A stretch of DNA of 5,630 nucleotides from Burkholderiales bacterium (GTDB taxonomy: Bacteria; Pseudomonadota; Gammaproteobacteria; Burkholderiales; SG8-39), in contig JAQSVY010000110.1 in NCBI GenBank assembly GCA_029266935.1, forward strand, positions 1-5,630, read 5' to 3'. The position numbers were made by a program, and so were the translations under genes. The notes below the pieces were generated by a model, which saw only the letters and a list, made by a program, of their open reading frames with translations, ran no database searches and was not told the DNA's origin. The first letter of the stretch is position 1, and each line of letters opens with the position of its first letter. Positions 1 through 5,013 of the stretch are shown one piece after another.

Positions 1-329
1 CGCCCGAGCTGGCGCGCCTTGCCGAGGCGGAGCCGGTGCGCTTCGCCGTCCTCGAGGGAAAACAGCCGGGCCCGGCGCGCGGTGACGGCGCGTTCGTGCG
101 CCTGGCCCGCTCGCATGCCGAGCTCGACACCGCCAGCCCACCGGCCGCGTTCAGCGACCTGCGCTTCAATCTCGCCGCGGCGGGCGAGGCGCTCGCGTGC
201 CGTGACTTCTACGCCAAGGTGGTCGCCGCCGGGCCGCCGGCGCTCGTGCGCTTCACGGCACTGCCTCCCGAGGTCGACGCCTACTTCGAAGCGCTGCGGC
301 GCCGCGCGGTAAGCGGGCCTGTTACATAG
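1..329 (+). CDS. C-terminal part of an unrecognised protein (5' end outside window)
   Basis: An open frame enters from the left edge (first full codon at 3) and ends at TAG 327-329, giving the last 108 residues of a longer protein. The tail is soluble-looking and rich in Ala, Arg and Pro, with no membrane segment. Its most distinctive stretch is around SDLRFNLAAAGEALACRDFY, followed by a short segment VRFTALPPEVDAYFEALRR near the end. Third-position GC is very high, as expected for a real gene of this genome, and the competing frame at 19-312 translates to an Arg/Ser-rich shadow. I do not recognise the family and assign no function. A GTG at 36 lies inside the frame, but the open frame continues upstream of it, so a start there is unlikely. 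Confidence 0.7.
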   Translation, partial: PELARLAEAEPVRFAVLEGKQPGPARGDGAFVRLARSHAELDTASPPAAFSDLRFNLAAAGEALACRDFYAKVVAAGPPALVRFTALPPEVDAYFEALRRRAVSGPVT

Positions 330-348
330 CCGCGGCCTCGGGTGTAAT
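321..348 (+). promoter_or_regulatory. Possible sigma70-like promoter
   Basis: GTTACA (321-326) and TGTAAT (343-348) are separated by 16 bases and match the -35 and -10 consensus at 4 of 6 and 5 of 6 positions. The element overlaps the stop codon of the upstream gene and lies just before a strong ribosome binding site (AAGGGGG, 359-365) and the ATG at 371. It is only a consensus match; no start site is known. Confidence 0.3.
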
Positions 349-370
349 GTCCGCCGCCAAGGGGGTAGCA

Positions 371-469
371 ATGAGTCCGCAGAGATGCCTGCGTGTATTG
401 CTGGCCGCTTTTCCGTCGCCGCTTCGCTGTTCACGAACTTCGCTGCGCGCCGACAACGTCATCCGATAG
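371..469 (+). CDS. Small 32-aa ORF, possible leader peptide or gene remnant
   Basis: ATG at 371 is preceded by AAGGGGG (359-365) with a 5-base gap, a good Shine-Dalgarno arrangement, and by a promoter-like pair at 321-348. The frame ends at TAG 467-469, only one base before the stop codon of the convergent dioxygenase gene. The peptide begins MSPQRCLRVLLAAF, a basic stretch followed by a short hydrophobic run like the start of a signal peptide, then turns polar and Arg-rich (PLRCSRTSLRADNVIR). This suggests either a true short peptide or the 5' end of a secreted-protein gene whose body was lost by deletion. An overlapping frame from ATG 385 to TGA 477 also gives a 30-residue peptide. No homologue is recognised, and either reading could be chance. 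Confidence 0.25.
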   Translation: MSPQRCLRVLLAAFPSPLRCSRTSLRADNVIR

Positions 470-470
470 C

Positions 471-1244
471 TCAGTGAAAGACGTATGCGTCCATCGCCAG
501 CACGCCGCTGTCGATGGCGTCGTAGACGCGCTCGGGCGTGCCCTCACCCGCCGCGCCGAGCGCGACGAAGAGCGGCAGGAAATGCTCGTCGCTCGGGTGC
601 GCCCTTACGCCGTGCGGCGACAGGGAACGGTACTGCACGAGTTCCGCCAACTTGCGGTGGTGGATTCTTTCCAGGACCCATTCCTGGAATTCACGGGCGT
701 AAGGCGTGGGCTGTCCCTGTCCGCGCGCCCAGTCGCGCAAATTGTGGGTGAGGTGGCCCGAACCGATCACGAGCACGTTTTCCTCGGCCAGACGGCGCAG
801 CGCCTTCCCCACGTCCACATGGTGTTGCGTGCCAAGTTGCGGCTGGATCGAGAGCTGCACCACCGGGACGTCGGCGTCGGGGTACATGTAGAGGAGCGGC
901 GACCAGGCGCCATGGTCGAGGCCGCGCGCGGGGTCGATGCGGGCATCGAAACCCTTTCCCAGCAGCAGTTCCTTTGCGTGCTGCGCGACCTCGGGCGCGC
1001 CCGGCGCCGGATAGCGCAGCCGGTAGAGCGGCTCGGGGAAGTTGTAGAAGTCGTGGATCGTCTGCGGCCGCGCCGCGCCGGTGAGGAGCGGCCGGTCGGT
1101 TTCCCAGTGCGCCGAGGCGATGACGATGGCACGCGGCCGGCCGATGCGCCGGCCGAGCGCCGCCCAGGCTTCGCCGGCCGGTCCCGGCTGGAGCGCGTGC
1201 ATCGGCGAGCCGTGGGAAACGAAGACGCTCGGCAGGCGGCCCAC
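471..1244 (-). CDS. ygiD: DODA/YgiD-type class III extradiol ring-cleavage dioxygenase
   Basis: This 257-residue protein belongs to the LigB-like/4,5-DOPA extradiol dioxygenase family, cytosolic non-haem metal enzymes that open catecholic rings. Family hallmarks are in place: SHGSPM at 10-15, ASAHWE at 43-48, HDFYNFPEPLY at 64-74, LDHGAWSPL at 109-117, GSGHLTHNLR at 161-170 and HPSDEHFLPL at 216-225. His11, His46, His167 and His221 match the spacing of the metal ligands of E. coli YgiD. The length is normal for the family. The GTG start is preferred because the next Met (residue 15) would lose His11; a weak AAGG lies 9 bases upstream. It is last in a three-gene operon, 1 base after the gst stop codon, so translation is probably coupled. 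The natural substrate is unknown, and many YgiD-type proteins have no proven physiological role. Confidence 0.92.
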   Translation of the reverse strand: MGRLPSVFVSHGSPMHALQPGPAGEAWAALGRRIGRPRAIVIASAHWETDRPLLTGAARPQTIHDFYNFPEPLYRLRYPAPGAPEVAQHAKELLLGKGFDARIDPARGLDHGAWSPLLYMYPDADVPVVQLSIQPQLGTQHHVDVGKALRRLAEENVLVIGSGHLTHNLRDWARGQGQPTPYAREFQEWVLERIHHRKLAELVQYRSLSPHGVRAHPSDEHFLPLFVALGAAGEGTPERVYDAIDSGVLAMDAYVFH

Positions 1245-1245
1245 G

Positions 1246-1857
1246 TCACGCTGCCTTTTCCTGCAGCAGGCCTTCGGCGCGCAGCGCCTCCTGCACTTTC
1301 GGCCGCGCCTTGATGCGCTCTGCGTACTTCACGAGCGCAGGGTAAGGCGAAAGGTCGACGCGCGTGAAGCCCGCCCAGTTGAGCAGCGTGAAGAGATAGG
1401 CATCTGCGACGCTGAAACCCCCGGGGAGCAGGTAAGGCCGCTTGTCGAGCTCGGCGTTCAGAAACTGCAGCCGTGTTGCCAGCCTCTCGACGACGGGGGC
1501 GCGGTCCGTCTTGGGGTTGAAGAGCGCGCCCCAGGTCTTGTGGATCTCGGAGTTGAGGAAGCCGAGCCACTCCTGCAGCCGATAGCGCTCGATCGTACCA
1601 GCGTGCGGGGCGAGGCCGGCGGCGGGCTTGCGGTCGGCGAGGTACTGCACGATCGCCGGGCCTTCGGTGAGCACCGAGCCGTCGTCCAGGCGCAGCGCCG
1701 GGACATACCCCTTTGGGTTCACCTGCCGATAGTCCTTTGCCGAGGCGGTTTTCTTCGCGCCGAGGTCGACGCGTTCCAGTTCAATGGCGAGGCCGGCTTC
1801 GCGGGCCACGATGTGCGGGGAGAGCGAGCAGGCGCCGGGGGCGTAGTAAAGCTTCAT
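1246..1857 (-). CDS. gstA: Glutathione S-transferase, beta class (GstA-like)
   Basis: A 203-residue cytosolic glutathione transferase that conjugates glutathione to electrophiles or reduces related adducts. The N-terminal thioredoxin-like domain (about 1-80) starts MKLYYAPGACSLSPHI and carries Cys10, the beta-class active-site residue. The cis-proline segment is NPKGYVPAL (47-55), and LTEGPAIVQYLAD (63-75) is the glutathione-binding end of the domain. The helical C-terminal domain (about 87-203) has His106 in SEIHKTW, the second beta-class signature residue, and FSVADAYLFTLLNW, the N-capping region conserved in GSTs. Length and motifs agree with E. coli GstA (201 residues). The ATG at 1857 overlaps the doxX stop codon as ATGA, with GGAG 7 bases upstream inside doxX. 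It is the middle gene of the operon and is likely co-translated with both neighbours. Confidence 0.95.
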   Translation of the reverse strand: MKLYYAPGACSLSPHIVAREAGLAIELERVDLGAKKTASAKDYRQVNPKGYVPALRLDDGSVLTEGPAIVQYLADRKPAAGLAPHAGTIERYRLQEWLGFLNSEIHKTWGALFNPKTDRAPVVERLATRLQFLNAELDKRPYLLPGGFSVADAYLFTLLNWAGFTRVDLSPYPALVKYAERIKARPKVQEALRAEGLLQEKAA

Positions 1858-2285
1858 GCGTAGGCTCCAAGTTGAGTGGGACGGGTGCGCAGGACGTTGC
1901 CGAGCGCGTACTTGCCGTCGCCGAGCAGCGCAGCGACGAAGGACACCACGATGAGGAAGAGGGGGTACTCCCAGCCGCCGTTCGCGGCGCTGAACACCCA
2001 GCCGTTGCCGGCGTGCACCCAGAGGGCGCCGGCGAGGACGGGCACGAGGGCCAGGGCAACCCAGCGCGTGCCGAGGCCGCCGAGAAGCAGGGCACCGCCG
2101 ATGAGCTCCGCCCAGAAGGTGGCATAGGCGAGCGGCCCAGGCAGGCCGAGCGACTCGAAGAATTGCGCCGTACCGGGCAGGGTGAAGGTGAAGTGCTTGA
2201 GGACCAGCGAGTGCGCGACGTACATGGCGCCGAGCGAGATGCGCAAGATGAAAGCTGCGTAGGGGGTGGCGTGTTGGTTAGTCAT
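1854..2285 (-). CDS. DoxX-family inner-membrane protein
   Basis: A 143-residue membrane protein with four predicted transmembrane helices at roughly 10-28, 52-72, 74-90 and 106-122. DoxX/DoxD-like features include AHSLVLKHF (24-32), FFESLGLPGPLAYATFWAELIGG (split across 42-64, with Glu60 in helix 2) and the GGWEYPLFL segment at 103-111, followed by the last helix and LGDGKYALGN. The frame stays open to 2429, but the start at 2285 is chosen because GAGGAGAG lies just upstream and the extra 48 residues would run through the intergenic operator. Family members are often linked to oxidative, thiol or quinone stress, and E. coli YqjF is induced by nitrotoluene breakdown products. The biochemical role is unsettled. 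It is the first gene of the doxX-gst-dioxygenase operon, divergent from a LysR regulator. Confidence 0.9.
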   Translation of the reverse strand: MTNQHATPYAAFILRISLGAMYVAHSLVLKHFTFTLPGTAQFFESLGLPGPLAYATFWAELIGGALLLGGLGTRWVALALVPVLAGALWVHAGNGWVFSAANGGWEYPLFLIVVSFVAALLGDGKYALGNVLRTRPTQLGAYA

Positions 2286-2290
2286 TACTT

Positions 2291-2298
2291 CTCTCCTC
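2291..2298 (-). promoter_or_regulatory. Ribosome binding site of the doxX-family gene
   Basis: On the minus strand GAGGAGAG is followed by AAGTA and then ATG (2285-2283). This strong Shine-Dalgarno sequence decides the start of the DoxX protein over the longer open frame beginning at 2429. Confidence 0.75.
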
Positions 2299-2326
2299 AA
2301 TTGTTGAGCAGGGGGCAGTATCGAGC

Positions 2327-2356
2327 TAGAAAATTCCGGGATAAACAGGCTATAAG
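2327..2356 (+). promoter_or_regulatory. Possible promoter of the lysR-pldA unit
   Basis: TAGAAA (2327-2332) and TATAAG (2351-2356), 18 bases apart, resemble -35 and -10 boxes (4 of 6 and 5 of 6 matches). Transcription would begin near 2363, which puts the 2364-2386 inverted repeat over the start site, a position fitting autorepression. The doxX promoter must lie in the same roughly 100-base gap on the other strand, but I see no clear -35/-10 pair for it, which would fit an activator-dependent promoter. Confidence 0.35.
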
Positions 2357-2363
2357 TGGATAC

Positions 2364-2386
2364 ATTGTCCCAAAACATGGGACAAT
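2364..2386. promoter_or_regulatory. Perfect inverted repeat, probable LysR-regulator operator
   Basis: The arms ATTGTCCCA (2364-2372) and TGGGACAAT (2378-2386) are exact reverse complements around the 5-base spacer AAACA. The repeat lies in the divergent gap between the DoxX operon and the LysR-type regulator, ending 1 base before ATG 2388 and 7 bases before ATG 2394. Position and symmetry are typical of a dimer-binding operator. The classical LysR T-N11-A pattern occurs only off-centre (T2365 to A2377 and its mirror). A related half-element, CGGGATAA, occurs at 2337-2344, with its GGG 41 bases from the GGG of the right arm. Binding by the adjacent regulator is inferred from location. It is not terminator-like, as it has no T-run and precedes a gene start. 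Confidence 0.7.
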
Positions 2387-2393
2387 AATGCGC

Positions 2394-3299
2394 ATGGATC
2401 GCTTCGGCGCCATGCGAGTTTTTGCACAAGTGGTTGATTCAGGAAGCTTTGCGAAGGCCGCGGACCGCCTTGGGTTATCGACATCGGCGGCCTCCCGGCA
2501 GATCGCGGATCTCGAGGCCCACCTGCAGACGCGACTGCTGAACCGCACCACGCGCCGGGTGAGCGTGACCGAGAGCGGCCGGGCTTTCTACCAGCGCGCC
2601 GTGCAGCTCCTCGCCGATCTCGAGGAAGCCGAGCAGGAAGCGGCCCGCGCCGCGGCGGTGCCGCGGGGCACGATCCGGCTCACGGCGGCGGTGACGCTCG
2701 GGGTGCGACATCTCGCGCCGCTCGTCTCGGACTTCCTCGCGCGCCACCCGGAGGTGGCGTTCGACGTCTCCCTCTCCGATCGCATCGTCGACTTGGTCGA
2801 GGAAGGCTTCGACCTCGGCGTGCGGGTGGGGACGATCGGCACCGAATACCTCGCGGCGCGCAAGCTGGGCGAAACGCGGCTCCTTGCCTGTGCTTCTCCG
2901 GACTACCTTGCGGCGCATGGCACGCCGCAAGTCCCGGAGGATCTCGAGCGCCACAATTGCTTCACCTATGAGTATGTCTCGCCGCGCGACCACTGGCGCT
3001 TTCGCGACGCGTCGGGACAGGAGCGCGCAGTGCGCGTGAAGGGCAACCTGCACTCGAACAACGGCGAGCTGCACGCCGAGGCGGCGGCGGGCGGCATCGG
3101 CATCGCCCTCGAGCCGGACATGATCCTCGCGCCGTACCTGCGCGAGGGGCGGCTGGTGCCGCTCCTCGGGGGGTACCTTTCGCCGCCGCTACCGATCTAC
3201 GCGGTGTATCCGAGCCGCAAGCACCTCTCGGCGAAGGTGCGCGTCTTCATCGACTTCCTCGTCGAGCGCCTTGGCGACAGCTGGCGGAGCGCGGTGTGA
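2394..3299 (+). CDS. LysR-family transcriptional regulator (CrgA-like effector domain)
   Basis: A 301-residue DNA-binding regulator. The N-terminal winged helix-turn-helix (about 4-63) contains VFAQVVDSGSFAKAADRLGL, then STSAASRQIADLEAHLQ and LLNRTTRRVSVTESG, the standard LysR signature. A linker helix rich in Glu/Ala follows, and the periplasmic-binding-protein-like effector domain (about 91-295) contains GTIRLTAAVTLG, FDLGVRVGTI, ASPDYLAAHG, HNCFTYEY and the late segment GGIGIALEPDMILAPYLREGRLVPLL. These place it among the CrgA-like LysR proteins. The start at 2394 (MDRFGAM) is the usual family start; ATG 2388 adds only two residues and has GGGA 5 bases upstream, so it is also possible. The in-frame opening back to 1713 is antisense to doxX and gst and is not coding. 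The regulator is divergent from the DoxX operon, its likely target, and overlaps pldA by 4 bases. The effector is unknown; Cys166 and Cys189 sit at positions where family members often have Cys. Confidence 0.93.
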   Translation: MDRFGAMRVFAQVVDSGSFAKAADRLGLSTSAASRQIADLEAHLQTRLLNRTTRRVSVTESGRAFYQRAVQLLADLEEAEQEAARAAAVPRGTIRLTAAVTLGVRHLAPLVSDFLARHPEVAFDVSLSDRIVDLVEEGFDLGVRVGTIGTEYLAARKLGETRLLACASPDYLAAHGTPQVPEDLERHNCFTYEYVSPRDHWRFRDASGQERAVRVKGNLHSNNGELHAEAAAGGIGIALEPDMILAPYLREGRLVPLLGGYLSPPLPIYAVYPSRKHLSAKVRVFIDFLVERLGDSWRSAV

Positions 3300-4393
3300 G
3301 AAGCATCGCCGCGGCCCTCGCCGCGTGCCTCGCGCTCGCCGCCGCGACTGCGGCGTCCAATAGTGCCGCCGCCGGCGCCGAGTGGGTGCTGGTGTCGGGC
3401 AGCACGCGCCTCACCACGGGCGAGGACTTCGCACTGCTGGTGATCGCCCCCGAAGGCGAGTCGCTGCCCGACGAGCTCCCGCTCGCGGTGCGCGCCGACC
3501 TCGCCGAGATCGTCGTCACGCTGCGCGCCGAAGCGCCCGCGGAGGGCCGGCGCCGCCTCTACACCGGCCGCATCCCGGCCGCCGGCGCCGGCACGGCCAC
3601 GCTCTTCCTCACCGGTCGCCCGTCCAACGCGCTGCTCATCGCGGTCTCGCGCCGCGACGTGGTGCAGGCGCTGACCACCGGCGACGAGCCGCCGCTTTCG
3701 GAGAACGAGCCGATGTACTTCGTGCTCGGCACCCGCGGCGGCACCACCGCGCGCTTCCAGCTCTCACTCAAGTACCGGCTCTTCGACCTGCAGTCGGGAT
3801 ACGGCCGCGAGCGGCCGTGGCTCTCGGGCTTCTACTTCGGCTATACGCAGAACTCGATCTGGGACCTCTCGTCGCGCTCGAAAGCGTTCCGCGACACGAG
3901 CTACCGGCCCTCGCTCTTCTGGAAATGGGAGCGCGCCGACGAGAAGACCTGGCTCGACGCGCTGCGCGTCGGCCTCGAGCACGAGTCGAACGGCCGCGAC
4001 GATCCGCGCTCGCGCTCGATCGACATTGCGTTCGTGCGCCCGGAATGGCACTGGCTGATGGACGGCGAGGAGCGCCTGGAGTTCACGCCCAAGGTCTACG
4101 CCTACGTCGACAAGGATGAGAACCCGGACATCCAGCGCTACCGCGGCTACGTCGACTGGCGCGTGCGCTACAACTCGGGACGCTACTGGATCGGCACCGC
4201 GTTGCTCCGGCAGGGCACCTCGGGAAGGGGCAGCCTGCTCGTCGACCTCTCGCGGCGCACGCGCGACCTCAAGCTCGGGCCGGTGAGCGGCTACCTCCAC
4301 ATACAGTTCTTCGCCGGCTACGGCGAGGACATCCTGGACTACAACGTGAAGCGGCAATCCCAGCTGCGGCTGGGCTTCGCCATCGTTCCGTAG
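3296..4393 (+). CDS. pldA: Outer-membrane phospholipase A (OMPLA family), Asp variant of the active site
   Basis: A 365-residue outer-membrane phospholipase A1-type enzyme that would hydrolyse acyl chains of phospholipids reaching the outer leaflet. An Ala-rich signal peptide (about 1-27) is followed by a beta-rich N-terminal region (about 29-130) that E. coli OMPLA lacks, then the 12-strand barrel domain (about 145-365). Barrel motifs include FGYTQNSIWDL (181-191), LEHESNGRDDPRSRS (227-241), DENPDIQRYRGY (274-285) and GYGEDILDYN (341-350). His229 and Ser231 match catalytic His142 and Ser144 of E. coli; Arg234, Asp236 and Ser239 match the calcium-site segment. The residue aligned with Asn156 is Asp243. 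The chain ends AIVP rather than in the aromatic residue usual for barrel proteins. GTG at 3296 overlaps the lysR stop as GTGA, implying coupled translation. Membership is firm; activity of this variant is untested. Confidence 0.9.
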   Translation: MRSIAAALAACLALAAATAASNSAAAGAEWVLVSGSTRLTTGEDFALLVIAPEGESLPDELPLAVRADLAEIVVTLRAEAPAEGRRRLYTGRIPAAGAGTATLFLTGRPSNALLIAVSRRDVVQALTTGDEPPLSENEPMYFVLGTRGGTTARFQLSLKYRLFDLQSGYGRERPWLSGFYFGYTQNSIWDLSSRSKAFRDTSYRPSLFWKWERADEKTWLDALRVGLEHESNGRDDPRSRSIDIAFVRPEWHWLMDGEERLEFTPKVYAYVDKDENPDIQRYRGYVDWRVRYNSGRYWIGTALLRQGTSGRGSLLVDLSRRTRDLKLGPVSGYLHIQFFAGYGEDILDYNVKRQSQLRLGFAIVP

Positions 4394-4399
4394 GGAAAG

Positions 4400-4948
4400 C
4401 TACCGGTCTTCTTCGGAGCGTGGCGGGCGCCAGGTGTAGGGCACAGGCCCGGGTTGGCGCAGCACGCGCAGCATGCGCAGCGCGCCTTCCTTGCGGCCTT
4501 CGCCGCTGCGGTAGTAGCCGGGCACCAGCACCGTCTCGTAGAAGCCCATGGCGCGGTAGAAGCGCCGCGCCGCGTCGTTGCTCGCGCGCAGCTCGAGGTG
4601 CACGCTCGCGATTCCCGCGACGCGCGCCGACTGCAGCACCCACTCGAGCAACTTCTGGCCGATGCCCAGGCGCCGGTGCGAGGGCCGCACCGCGAGCAGC
4701 ACGAGGTGCGCACGCTCCTCGCCGAACTCCATGATCGCGAAGCCGATGAGGGTGCCGCGCGCCGCGGCGGACTTGCCGCTCTCGCATGCCACCGCCGCGA
4801 GCGTCTCGCGGTCGCGGATCGCGCGGATCACGCGCGGCGCGTCGTACTTCCAGCCGAGCCCCGCCTCGATGAAGTCGCGCGACATCATCGCGATCGCCTG
4901 CGCGTCGCGGTGCTCGGCGAGCCTGATAGTGATGGCGCGGGGCGTCAT
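4400..4948 (-). CDS. GNAT-family N-acetyltransferase
   Basis: A 182-residue acetyltransferase of the GCN5-related family, which moves acetyl from acetyl-CoA to an amine. The chain begins with the usual ITIRLAEHRDAQAIAMM segment (6-22). Motif A is visible as HLVLLAVRPSHRRLGIGQKL (81-100), whose RRLGIG is the acetyl-CoA pyrophosphate loop. Motif B is LELRASNDAARRFYRAMGF (118-136), with Asn124 and Tyr131 in typical places, followed by GYY at 144-146. The order and the C-terminal GYYRSGEGRKEGALRM resemble RimI-like protein acetyltransferases, but the chain has a longer tail (about 165-182, Pro/Arg-rich) and the substrate cannot be named. ATG 4948 is used; no strong ribosome binding site is seen. 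The gene converges on pldA with only 6 bases between stop codons and is divergent from the TRAP gene. Confidence 0.88.
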   Translation of the reverse strand: MTPRAITIRLAEHRDAQAIAMMSRDFIEAGLGWKYDAPRVIRAIRDRETLAAVACESGKSAAARGTLIGFAIMEFGEERAHLVLLAVRPSHRRLGIGQKLLEWVLQSARVAGIASVHLELRASNDAARRFYRAMGFYETVLVPGYYRSGEGRKEGALRMLRVLRQPGPVPYTWRPPRSEEDR

Positions 4949-4998
4949 GGGCGCATTCTGCCATGAGTTGTCGTAAACTTGGTGCGCGTAGTCACTTC

Positions 4999-5005
4999 GG
5001 AGGAG
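4999..5005 (+). promoter_or_regulatory. Ribosome binding site deciding a TTG start
   Basis: GGAGGAG is followed 8 bases later by TTG 5014-5016, the first codon of a typical signal peptide. The in-frame GTG at 5005 overlaps the Shine-Dalgarno itself and is unlikely to be used. No ATG is available in frame before residue 25, which lies beyond the signal peptide. Confidence 0.7.
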
Positions 5006-5013
5006 TGGGAATT

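Noticed and set aside
393..1313. 306-codon open frame on the plus strand
   Set aside because: It lies antisense to the dioxygenase gene, is rich in Arg/Val, has no recognisable domain, and arises from the high GC content of the true gene.
1713..2393. Long in-frame extension upstream of the LysR regulator
   Set aside because: It runs antisense to the DoxX and GST genes and through the operator; the LysR family begins at MDRFGAM.
2286..2429. 48-residue N-terminal extension of the DoxX protein
   Set aside because: It crosses the divergent regulatory gap and antisense lysR sequence; the strong ribosome binding site at 2291-2298 fixes the start at 2285.
2889..2960. Cys166 and Cys189 of the LysR protein as a redox switch
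   Set aside because: Cys is common at both positions in CrgA-like LysR proteins, so it gives no special evidence for redox sensing.
3317..3328. Lipobox-like LAAC in the phospholipase A signal peptide
   Set aside because: Only ten residues precede the Cys and the hydrophobic core continues after it, so a lipoprotein signal is unlikely.
4394..4399. Terminator between pldA and the acetyltransferase gene
   Set aside because: The stop codons are only 6 bases apart and no GC-rich hairpin with a T-run is visible around them.
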